From DASYRX01 sp035253645 (GTDB taxonomy: Bacteria > Gemmatimonadota > Gemmatimonadetes > Gemmatimonadales > Gemmatimonadaceae): 8,946 nt of DNA. Position numbers and translations under genes: made by a program. The notes beneath the pieces were generated by a model, which saw only the letters and a program-made list of their open reading frames with translations, searched no databases and was not told where the DNA came from. Every line of letters begins with the position of its first letter. Position 1 is the first letter of the stretch. The DNA is taken from assembly GCA_035253645.1 (NCBI GenBank), contig DATFBW010000005.1, forward strand, positions 1-8,946. The letters run 5' to 3'. Of the stretch, positions 1 to 7,289 are shown piece after piece.

Positions 1-405
1 GGGCCGCTCCTGCGGCGCGTGGACGTGCTCACCAGGGAAGTGCCTAACGCCGTCGACCTGCGCGAGTTTCTGATGCAGACGGCCGATCCTGCCGCCCGGC
101 AAGCGGTATGGCGCGCCACGGCACACCTCCTACAACGTCTCAGCGCGCTGGGCCTCTGGCATCCGGACCTCAACGCGAAGAATGTGCTCGTCACCGCGGA
201 GCTTGCGGCTGCTGTGATCGACATCGATCGCATGCGACTCGTCGTCCCGGGAGATCCACAGTGTGCCGCTGCCAACCTCGATCGGTTGCTCCGTTCCCTG
301 CGGAAGACCGCGAGCAGCCGCGAACAGGAGCGCGAGCTCGCGCAGTTCGCGGAGATGGTACGCGCGTCTCCGCCCGTCCCCGAGTCTCCCGCGGCGACAG
401 CCTAA
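1..405 (+). CDS. Lipopolysaccharide kinase (Kdo/WaaP-like) family protein, 5'-truncated
   Basis: This is the C-terminal 134 residues of a protein-kinase-like fold enzyme expected to phosphorylate an inner-core LPS sugar (Kdo or heptose) at the cytoplasmic face of the inner membrane. The frame is open from base 1, so the gene starts outside the window; the GTG at 19 is only an internal codon. The visible part carries the catalytic loop HPDLNAKNVL (about residues 54-63 of the fragment), matching the HxDLNxxNxL pattern of the Kdo-kinase/WaaP/RIO-like group. The metal-binding IDIDR follows about 15 residues later and corresponds to the kinase DFG position. The N-lobe (glycine-rich loop and Lys) is missing. 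The stop TAA at 403-405 lies inside a GCCTAACG word, and the heptosyltransferase ATG follows 3 bp later, so the two are probably cotranscribed. The exact sugar acceptor cannot be read from this fragment. Confidence 0.82.
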   Translation, partial: GPLLRRVDVLTREVPNAVDLREFLMQTADPAARQAVWRATAHLLQRLSALGLWHPDLNAKNVLVTAELAAAVIDIDRMRLVVPGDPQCAAANLDRLLRSLRKTASSREQERELAQFAEMVRASPPVPESPAATA

Positions 406-408
406 CGC

Positions 409-1461
409 ATGGCCACCGTAGGGAGCGTCGCGTTCGATCGCATAGCGATCGTCATGATGAGCGCGGTGGGCGATGCGGTGCACGTACTGCCCGTCGTCTG
501 CGCGCTCAAGCGCCAGTACCCTGCGTCGCGTATCACGTGGATTCTGCAACCTGGACCCGCTTCTCTCGTGCGCGGCCATGACGCCGTCGATGAGATCATC
601 ACGTTCGACCGCGCGCGGGGGATGCGCGCCTTCGTCGATGTCCGGCGCGAGCTGGCGGCGCGCCAGTTCGACCTCGTCCTCAACCTGCAGGTCTATTTCA
701 AGGCGGGGGTAGTCACCTCATTCACGCGCGCTCCCGTGAAGCTGGGATTCGATCGCGCGCGCGCGCGCGACTTCAATTGGCTTTTCACGACGCATCGCAT
801 TCCGGCGCGTCCGATTCAACATGTGCAGGATCAGTACTTCGAATTCCTCCACGCGCTCAATGTGAATCCTGAACCCGTGGAGTGGCGTCTGGGGCCTTGG
901 GCCGCCGAGCGTGAGTGGCAGCGGTCGTTCCTCGCGCAATTCGAGCAGCCGATCGTTCCAATCGTCGTCGCCACGAGCAAGCCGGAGAAGGATTGGCCGC
1001 CGGAGCGCTGGGCGGCCGTATGCGATGCGCTGGCAGCCGACTTCGAGCTCAAGCCGGTATTGGTTGGCGGCCGCAGCGCGCGGGAGGAACACGCCGAGCG
1101 CGTAATCCTCGGCGCCACGCGCACCGCCCATTCCGCGTTAGGCAGCGGCCTCCGAGGGCTGGTCGCGATTCTCGATGGAGCGGCTGTCGTGTTGTCACCG
1201 GACACCGGTCCGTTGCACATGAGCGTCGCGCTGGATCGGCCGGTTGTCAGTCTGATTGGATATTCCAATCCGCGCCGCGTGGGACCCTACAGGCGTTTCC
1301 AGGATCTCGTCATCGACGCGTACGGCGAGCCGGGCGAAGACTACGTGCCCACGATGGAATCGCGGCCCGGACGCATGACTCGCATCACCGTCCGCGACGT
1401 TCTCGACAAGGTCGAACGGTGGCGGACGCACTACGCATCACGCAGCGCGCCGAACTCGTAG
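409..1461 (+). CDS. Glycosyltransferase family 9 (ADP-heptose:LPS heptosyltransferase-like)
   Basis: A 350-residue GT-B fold enzyme expected to transfer heptose from ADP-heptose to the LPS inner core in the cytoplasm. The N-terminal Rossmann half opens with IAIVMMSAVGDAVHVLPVV (13-30), which contains the GDxxHxLP acceptor-side motif of the family. The C-terminal donor half has SKPEKDWPPERW (190-201), with the usual Lys and WPxERW pattern, and SPDTGPLHMSVALDRPVVSL (263-282), the DTGxxH nucleotide-sugar signature. The length is typical of WaaC/WaaF/WaaQ proteins. The ATG at 409 is the first start after the kinase stop and gives a normal family N-terminus; I see no strong Shine-Dalgarno before it, so coupling to the upstream gene is plausible. 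The last 31 bp overlap the 3' end of the convergent maf gene. Which heptose it adds (I, II or III) is not decidable here, and transfer of another sugar is possible because GT9 is broad. Confidence 0.88.
   Translation: MATVGSVAFDRIAIVMMSAVGDAVHVLPVVCALKRQYPASRITWILQPGPASLVRGHDAVDEIITFDRARGMRAFVDVRRELAARQFDLVLNLQVYFKAGVVTSFTRAPVKLGFDRARARDFNWLFTTHRIPARPIQHVQDQYFEFLHALNVNPEPVEWRLGPWAAEREWQRSFLAQFEQPIVPIVVATSKPEKDWPPERWAAVCDALAADFELKPVLVGGRSAREEHAERVILGATRTAHSALGSGLRGLVAILDGAAVVLSPDTGPLHMSVALDRPVVSLIGYSNPRRVGPYRRFQDLVIDAYGEPGEDYVPTMESRPGRMTRITVRDVLDKVERWRTHYASRSAPNS
754..769. repeat. (CG)8 alternating run inside the heptosyltransferase gene
   Basis: Sixteen bases of perfect CG dinucleotide repeat encode the basic stretch RARAR (116-120 of the heptosyltransferase). 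Alternating CG of this length can adopt Z-DNA under negative supercoiling and is prone to slippage. Flanking codons remain in frame. Confidence 0.6.
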
Positions 1462-2030
1462 ACCACGCCCACGTCGCGCAGACACGCGACCAGTAAGCCT
1501 AACGGGAGGCCCATGACGGCGAAAAAGTCGCCGTCGATGCGCTGCACGATCGTCGCGCCGTAGCCTTGAATGCCATATGCGCCGGCCTTGTCCATCGGCT
1601 CACCCGTCTCGATGTACCGTTCGATTTGCTGATCGTCGAGCGGCCGGAAAACGACTTCCACCTCCTCGACGCCGGATGCAACACGGTCTCCCCTAACGAC
1701 AGCTACAGCGGTGTCGACGATATGCGTGCGAGCGCTGAGGCGTCTCAGCATTGTCGCCGCGTCATTGGCGTCGCGCGGTTTGCCTAACACTTCGCCATCG
1801 ACAACGACGATGGTATCCGCGCCGATGACGACTCCGTCGCGCCGCTCACGTGCGACCGCCTGCGCCTTTTCCCGCGCCAGACGTTCCGCATACGCGCGCG
1901 GCTGTTCACCCGCGCGCTGTGTTTCGTCGATGTGCGCAGGATGCACCTCGTGATCCAGGCGGATGAGATGAAGCAGATCTCGCCGGCGCGGCGACTGCGA
2001 GGCGAGTACGATGCGCGGGGTCGTGCTCAT
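1431..2030 (-). CDS. maf: Maf family nucleoside triphosphate pyrophosphatase (dTTP/UTP type)
   Basis: A 199-residue cytoplasmic house-cleaning enzyme that hydrolyses nucleoside triphosphates to monophosphate and pyrophosphate; the family is historically linked to septum inhibition. The N-terminus IVLASQSPRRRDLL (7-20) contains the SxSPRR phosphate-binding motif. VIGADTIVVVDG (68-79) carries the acidic catalytic segment. DKAGAYGIQGYG (147-158) followed by FFAVMGLPLGLL (169-180) matches the YhdE-type subgroup acting on dTTP/UTP (AGAYGIQG, VxGLP), not the YceF type. The start ATG (2030-2028) overlaps the dtd stop as ATGA, indicating translational coupling in a dtd-maf unit. Three CCTAAC words lie within the gene (1498, 1692 and 1783), giving Leu-Gly, Val-Arg and Leu-Gly. 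The 3' end overlaps the convergent heptosyltransferase gene. Confidence 0.95.
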   Translation of the reverse strand: MSTTPRIVLASQSPRRRDLLHLIRLDHEVHPAHIDETQRAGEQPRAYAERLAREKAQAVARERRDGVVIGADTIVVVDGEVLGKPRDANDAATMLRRLSARTHIVDTAVAVVRGDRVASGVEEVEVVFRPLDDQQIERYIETGEPMDKAGAYGIQGYGATIVQRIDGDFFAVMGLPLGLLVACLRDVGVVYEFGALRDA

Positions 2031-2479
2031 CGCTCCAGCCAGATTGTCACCGGGCCGTCGTTGACCAACTCGACGTCCATCATGGCGCCAAACTCGCCCT
2101 GCTGTACCTGAATACCTGTCGCTCCGAGTTGTGTGAGAAATTTTTCGTAGAGTGGGATAGCCACGTCCGGTCGCGCGGCGTCGATGAAACTCGGTCGACG
2201 ACCTTTCACCGCGTCGCCATAAAGCGTGAATTGCGAGACGACAAGGAGGGCGCCACCAACGTCGCCGATGGCGAGGTTCATCTTCTCATCTGCATCGGCG
2301 AAAACTCGGAGCCCCAGGATCTTCTCGGCCATCCACTCGACGTTCTGGACCGTGTCGTTATGTGTGAAGCCAACGAGCACCACGAAGCCGCGTCCGATGG
2401 CGCCCGACGTGCGATTCGAATCGATCGCATCGCGAATGCGAACTTCAGCGCGCGAGACGCGCTGTATCAAAACACGCAT
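2027..2479 (-). CDS. dtd: D-aminoacyl-tRNA deacylase
   Basis: A 150-residue protein that removes D-amino acids (and glycine wrongly attached to tRNA-Ala) from tRNA, a proofreading step outside the ribosome; DTD acts as a homodimer. It begins MRVLIQRVSRAEV, the standard DTD N-terminus. VSQFTLYGD (81-89) contains the SQxT motif, KGRRPSF lies at 92-98, and LVNDGPVTIWL (138-148) contains the Gly-Pro chirality-checking motif. The open frame extends upstream to 2530, but the extra 17 residues are translated from the GGAGCGA repeat and do not resemble the family, so the ATG at 2479-2477 is chosen. There is no Shine-Dalgarno before it: the preceding mRNA-sense bases are pyrimidine-rich. Its stop overlaps the maf start by 4 bases. 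It lies 84 bp downstream of arsM, separated by a long hairpin. Confidence 0.95.
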   Translation of the reverse strand: MRVLIQRVSRAEVRIRDAIDSNRTSGAIGRGFVVLVGFTHNDTVQNVEWMAEKILGLRVFADADEKMNLAIGDVGGALLVVSQFTLYGDAVKGRRPSFIDAARPDVAIPLYEKFLTQLGATGIQVQQGEFGAMMDVELVNDGPVTIWLER

Positions 2480-2563
2480 TGTACACGAGCAGGAGCGAGG
2501 AGCGAGGAGCGAGGAGCGAGAGTGCCGCAACTTATCCTTGCTCCCCGCTCCTTGCTCCTTCCC
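2480..2563. repeat. GGAGCGA heptamer tandem repeat and long imperfect hairpin between arsM and dtd
   Basis: Four perfect copies of AGGAGCG run from 2491 to 2518. The last three copies plus two bases (2498-2520) are the reverse complement of 2537-2559 at 20 of 23 positions, with a 16-nt loop at 2521-2536. In the transcript of the minus-strand genes, one of the three non-matching positions would be a G-U wobble. The stem begins 4 bases after the arsM stop codon. There is no T-run after the hairpin on either strand, so it is not a classical intrinsic terminator. It could attenuate read-through from arsM, stabilise the arsM 3' end, or be a slippage-prone or mobile repeat remnant. No coding capacity is evident. 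Confidence 0.8.
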
Positions 2564-3448
2564 TTACAGTGGCTTCCTGGCACGCACAAACGCGCTGATG
2601 AGCGAATTCGATAGCGTTGCGATTGCGCTCTCATCGTTCGCCCCCGCGGCCGACGCCAGGGCGCGCACCTCGTCTTCGCCGTACACGCGCGTCGGCTCGA
2701 TGTCGATCTCCGTAAACCCAGCGTCGGTGAGGAGCCTTGCATACTCGGAGTCGCTGAGCGCTCCAGAGACGCAGCCGCACCACAAATCGGCGTTTGCGCG
2801 TGCGCTCGCGGGCATCTGTCCGCGATGCACTATGTCGGAGACAGCGAACCGGCCGCCCGGGCGCAACACGCGAAACGCTTCGCGCAGCACGCGACCCTTG
2901 TCTGCCGAGAGGTTGATGACACAGTTCGAAATGATCACGTCGACTGACGCGTCCGGGAGCGGAATCGCCTCGATCGTCCCCTTCACGAACTCCACATTCG
3001 TCGCGCCGGCGACGTCCTGATTCTTACGCGCGAGCTCGAGCATCTCATCGGTCATATCGAGTCCGATTGCGCGCCCCGTAGGACCAACACGCCGCGCCGA
3101 GAGCAGCACATCGATGCCGCCTCCGGAACCGAGGTCGAGAACGGTTTCACCCGCGTGCAGTTGTGCCAGGGCCGCAGGGTTGCCGCAGCCTAACGACGCC
3201 AGCACTGCCTCCATGGGAAGACCGGCCGTTTCCGCTTCGTCGTAGAGGTCTGAGGTAATGGGATCGTAGGCCAGGGGTTCACCCGATCCGCAACAGCTCG
3301 CCTTCACCGGCTGCGCTGCCGTCGCGGTCTCGTCGCCGCAGCAATTCACTTTGCCGCAGCACATCGTGTCCTCCTGTCCGGAGACTTGTTTCGCTATGGC
3401 GCCATACCGGGCGCGAACCTTGTCCTGAATTTCCTGCACGGATGTCAT
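2564..3448 (-). CDS. arsM: Arsenite S-adenosylmethionine methyltransferase
   Basis: A 294-residue class I SAM-dependent methyltransferase that adds methyl groups to As(III), producing methylated, partly volatile arsenicals in the cytoplasm. The SAM site is VLDLGSGGGIDV (103-114), with GLDMTDEML (129-137) as the acidic ribose-binding strand. The arsenic-binding cysteines of the family are present: C88 in SLGCGNP, C176 in SNCVINLS, and the pair C224/C226 in WCGCVSGAL. They correspond by position to Cys72, Cys174 and Cys224 of the Cyanidioschyzon enzyme. The N-terminus has the usual VRARYGAIA helix (11-19), followed by three CCG clusters (30-32, 36-38 and 52-54). ATG 3448-3446 is preceded by GAGGAT (3460-3455, minus strand) with 6-nt spacing, the clearest Shine-Dalgarno in the window. 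It lies 33 bp after arsR and should be controlled by it. One CCTAACG word (3189) encodes Leu-Gly just before C88. Confidence 0.95.
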   Translation of the reverse strand: MTSVQEIQDKVRARYGAIAKQVSGQEDTMCCGKVNCCGDETATAAQPVKASCCGSGEPLAYDPITSDLYDEAETAGLPMEAVLASLGCGNPAALAQLHAGETVLDLGSGGGIDVLLSARRVGPTGRAIGLDMTDEMLELARKNQDVAGATNVEFVKGTIEAIPLPDASVDVIISNCVINLSADKGRVLREAFRVLRPGGRFAVSDIVHRGQMPASARANADLWCGCVSGALSDSEYARLLTDAGFTEIDIEPTRVYGEDEVRALASAAGANDESAIATLSNSLISAFVRARKPL

Positions 3449-3481
3449 GGCTCGATCCTCGTGAGAGTATGCTCGTGCTCG

Positions 3482-3853
3482 TTAGGCGAATTGCGCCAAC
3501 GTGCTGGAGAGTCGTTCACGCAACCGCGCGAGCACGGGCCGGTTGACGCGGTAGTATGCCCAGAGTCCCACCTTTTCTCGCTCGATCAAACCGGCTGCGC
3601 GGAGCAGCTTGAGGTGGTGAGAGACGGTGGGCTGTTTGACCGGCACCGCCGCTTCGAGGTCGCACACACACACCCGACCCTCGTTGCGGGCCAGCACGTC
3701 GAGCAGCTGCAGGCGCACCGGGTGCGCCAGGACTTCGAAATCATCAGCCACCTGCCCCGCGTCGCGCGCCGAGATGCGCGAACGCGTACCCGGGTCACAA
3801 CACCGTTCCCCGAGTGCCCGGGGCGTGGGAGCGAGAGGGAGCACAGCACGCAT
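3482..3853 (-). CDS. arsR: ArsR/SmtB family arsenic-responsive repressor
   Basis: A 123-residue winged-helix dimeric repressor that should leave its operator when As(III) or Sb(III) binds. The core runs from about residue 35: DDFEVLAHPVRLQLLDVL (37-54), then the metal-sensing VCVCDL (61-66), the recognition helix VKQPTVSHHLKLLRAAGLI (72-90), and the wing EKVGLWAYYRV (about 93-103). C62 and C64 match the CVC pair of E. coli-type ArsR. A further Cys pair, C18-C19 in ERCCDPG, lies in the N-terminal arm and resembles the C15/C16 pair of Corynebacterium ArsR. Keeping the ATG at 3853 preserves this arm. The gene follows the operator-like palindrome at 3869-3894 and precedes arsM by 33 bp, so it probably controls itself and arsM. 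The stop lies inside a GCCTAACG word. No arsenic efflux gene is visible in the window. Confidence 0.93.
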   Translation of the reverse strand: MRAVLPLAPTPRALGERCCDPGTRSRISARDAGQVADDFEVLAHPVRLQLLDVLARNEGRVCVCDLEAAVPVKQPTVSHHLKLLRAAGLIEREKVGLWAYYRVNRPVLARLRERLSSTLAQFA

Positions 3854-3859
3854 GGGCCT

Positions 3860-3888
3860 AAGGTAGAAACTATATCGACGATTGTCAA
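3860..3888 (-). promoter_or_regulatory. Probable arsR-arsM promoter
   Basis: On the minus strand a perfect -35 hexamer TTGACA (3888-3883) is followed 17 bases later by TACCTT (3865-3860) as a weak -10 box (3 of 6 matches to TATAAT). A start about 7 bases past the -10 would fall at or next to the arsR ATG (3853-3851), so the message may be leaderless; no Shine-Dalgarno is seen before arsR. The -35 lies inside the palindrome, as expected for a repressed promoter. The -35 is solid; the -10 is tentative. Confidence 0.5.
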
Positions 3889-3894
3889 TATAGT
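3869..3894. promoter_or_regulatory. Candidate ArsR operator (26-bp palindrome)
   Basis: A 26-bp inverted repeat with no spacer: the two 13-base halves match at 11 of 13 positions, with mismatches only at pairs 3876/3887 and 3880/3883. The outer seven bases (ACTATAT and ATATAGT) are perfectly complementary. It is AT-rich, unlike the surrounding DNA, begins 15 bases upstream of the arsR ATG and contains the -35 box. Size, symmetry and AT-richness agree with ArsR/SmtB operators. Binding is inferred. Confidence 0.72.
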
Positions 3895-3929
3895 CGGCAA
3901 GCGCTGACGCTCTCCCGGACGACCCTTGG

Positions 3930-5756
<1,827 letters not shown>

Positions 5757-5811
5757 ATATGCTCAGAAGTCTCGCGGTGACGAAGCCATGACGATTAGGG
5801 GGCACATTCCG
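5757..5811. other. glmM-glmS intergenic gap
   Basis: Fifty-five bases between the glmM stop and the glmS start. I find no convincing promoter, terminator or ribozyme, which supports cotranscription of the two genes. The glmM end is marked by a GCCTAACG word (5810-5817, minus strand) that contains the stop codon. Confidence 0.5.
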
Positions 5812-7185
5812 TTAGGCCGCGACCAGCGCGTCGAGTGGTTGGCGGCATTGTTTCACTAGGTCGTCTGCTGCACTCCGGGAAGGAGCCTCAGCAATAACGC
5901 GGACTATCGGCTCCGTGCCGGAGGGCCGTACATGAACCCACCGGTCTGGCCAAGCGAGTCGAAGCCCGTCCTGCATATCTACACTCGCGTCAGGAAATGC
6001 GGCTCGAAGCGCGTCGTACACCGAATTGAGAGGAGCGTCTGGGCGATCCAGCTTCTCTTTGACGATCGCGTACCGCGGATATCGTGCCACTATAGATGAG
6101 ATGCTTTCTCCTTGATCTGCCAGCAATTGCAAGGCGAGCGCGGCAGCTAGAGGAGCGTCCCGACCGAGGTGCAATTCGGGCAAAATGACTCCTCCATTAC
6201 CCTCTCCACCGATGATCGCATTGGACTCCCGCATACGGACGGCGACGTTCACTTCGCCAACAGGGGCCCGTTCGACCTTACTACCGAACTCACGCGCGAC
6301 GTCGTCGACAATTCGGCTCGTCGACAGGTTCGTAACCACCGTCCCGCGCTTCTTGGATAAGACTAGACGTATGGCTAAAGCGAGAGTGTAGTCCTCGCCG
6401 ATGGCGCGCCCTTCCTCAGACACGATGGCCAAGCGATCGACATCAGGGTCCGTGGCGAGACCGATGTCGGCGCCACGATCGCGGACAAGTTGTTCCAGCT
6501 CAGTCAGGTTTTCAGCAACCGGCTCCGGCGGACGATGAAAGCGACCGTCGGGAATGTCGTTTATTGCGTAGACCTCACAGCCTAATCGCTCTAACAGCGC
6601 GGGCATGATGAGGCTCCCTGCGCCATGACAGGTATCCAGCGCGACGCGAAAACGACCTCGCCGGATGCTGTCGACATCGATCACGCTTAGCGCGAGGATG
6701 GATTCGATGTGTCGCTGAATTGCGCCGGGATCAGGCTCCGAAAAGCCTAACTCGTCCCACGTCGCTCCGCGCACACCATCGCGCACAAGAGCGCGCAGTG
6801 CTGCGCCCTGCGCAGAATCGAGGAACATCCCCGACGATGAAATGAACTTGAGCGCGTTCCATTCGATGGGGTTGTGGCTTGCCGTGACCGCGAGACCGGC
6901 TGCTGCATGAAAGTGTTCGACCGCCAGCTGAACGGTGGGTGTCGGCGCCACCCCCACGTCGATCACGTGCGCACCTGCCGCTTCCAAAGCTCCAGTCGCG
7001 ATGCGGTGGAAGAGCGGACCGGACACGCGAGTATCCCGACCGATCACAACAACCCGTGACTTCGACTGGCCTAATGACCAGACGCCGAACGCCAGCGCAT
7101 ACCGCGCGACCACTTCCGGTGTGAGCGCGTCACCAACTCGGCCGCGCACGCCGGATACGCTTTCCATCAAGCCGTGATTGTTCAT
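5812..7185 (-). CDS. glmM: Phosphoglucosamine mutase (alpha-D-phosphohexomutase family)
   Basis: A 457-residue phosphohexomutase, most likely converting glucosamine-6-phosphate to glucosamine-1-phosphate for UDP-GlcNAc synthesis. The four family loops are intact. The phosphoserine loop is VTASHNP (100-106, Ser103), the Mg2+ loop is DPDVDR (246-251), the sugar-specificity loop is GGEGNGGV (326-333), and the phosphate-binding loop is RPSGTEPIVRV (420-430). The N-terminus SVSGVRGRVGDALTPEVV resembles the form found in Bacteroidota and related phyla (SxSGxRGxxGxxLTPEVV) more than the E. coli GlmM N-terminus. Phosphomannomutase or phosphoglucomutase activity cannot be excluded from sequence, but adjacency to glmS strongly favours the glucosamine role. 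ATG 7185 is used; an alternative ATG encodes Met7. An AGGG within a CCCTAACG word 8-11 bases upstream may serve as Shine-Dalgarno. The stop TAA at 5814-5812 is inside a GCCTAACG word. Confidence 0.88.
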   Translation of the reverse strand: MNNHGLMESVSGVRGRVGDALTPEVVARYALAFGVWSLGQSKSRVVVIGRDTRVSGPLFHRIATGALEAAGAHVIDVGVAPTPTVQLAVEHFHAAAGLAVTASHNPIEWNALKFISSSGMFLDSAQGAALRALVRDGVRGATWDELGFSEPDPGAIQRHIESILALSVIDVDSIRRGRFRVALDTCHGAGSLIMPALLERLGCEVYAINDIPDGRFHRPPEPVAENLTELEQLVRDRGADIGLATDPDVDRLAIVSEEGRAIGEDYTLALAIRLVLSKKRGTVVTNLSTSRIVDDVAREFGSKVERAPVGEVNVAVRMRESNAIIGGEGNGGVILPELHLGRDAPLAAALALQLLADQGESISSIVARYPRYAIVKEKLDRPDAPLNSVYDALRAAFPDASVDMQDGLRLAWPDRWVHVRPSGTEPIVRVIAEAPSRSAADDLVKQCRQPLDALVAA

Positions 7186-7289
7186 CGAGAGCCCTAACGG
7201 GTCGAGGAAACTAGTAGCCCAAAGCTCGTAAGCAAACGCGAGTCAACGTGATAGCGGTCACACTCATACACCGCGCCCGCGTCAGGCGC
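7186..7289. other. Intergenic region between the HD-GYP regulator and glmM
   Basis: This 104-bp gap should hold the glmM promoter. On the minus strand a -35-like TTGACT lies at 7246-7241, but no good -10 sits at 16-18 bases from it. A small inverted repeat, GTGA-6-TCAC, is at 7248-7261. A CCCTAACGGG word at 7192-7201 is 8 bases from the glmM ATG. No terminator with a T-run is visible for the regulator gene. Confidence 0.35.

Noticed and set aside
108..581. A 157-codon plus-strand frame and a 149-codon minus-strand frame (130-579)
   Set aside because: Both are shadows over the LPS kinase and heptosyltransferase frames, rich in Arg and without motifs.
2480..2530. N-terminal extension of Dtd by 17 residues
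   Set aside because: The extra residues come from the heptamer repeat, and the family N-terminus MRVLIQRVSRAEV starts exactly at 2479.
2498..2559. CRISPR-like array
   Set aside because: The 7-bp units are contiguous with no unique spacers; this is a simple tandem repeat with an inverted partner.
2226..3020. A 264-codon open frame on the plus strand
   Set aside because: It runs antisense through dtd, the heptamer repeat and arsM. The translation has low-complexity Arg/Ser-rich stretches and no recognisable domain, and the minus-strand genes are clear family members.
3386..3907. A 173-codon plus-strand frame across the arsR locus
   Set aside because: It is antisense to arsR and its promoter palindrome. 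ArsR has a full domain on the other strand.
3900..3911. Small inverted repeat AGCG-CTGA-CGCT after glmS as a terminator
   Set aside because: The stem is only 4 bp with no following T-run on the minus strand.
5757..5811. Possible glmS ribozyme or riboswitch leader
   Set aside because: Only 55 bases are available, no matching fold is seen, and the element is known mainly from Firmicutes.
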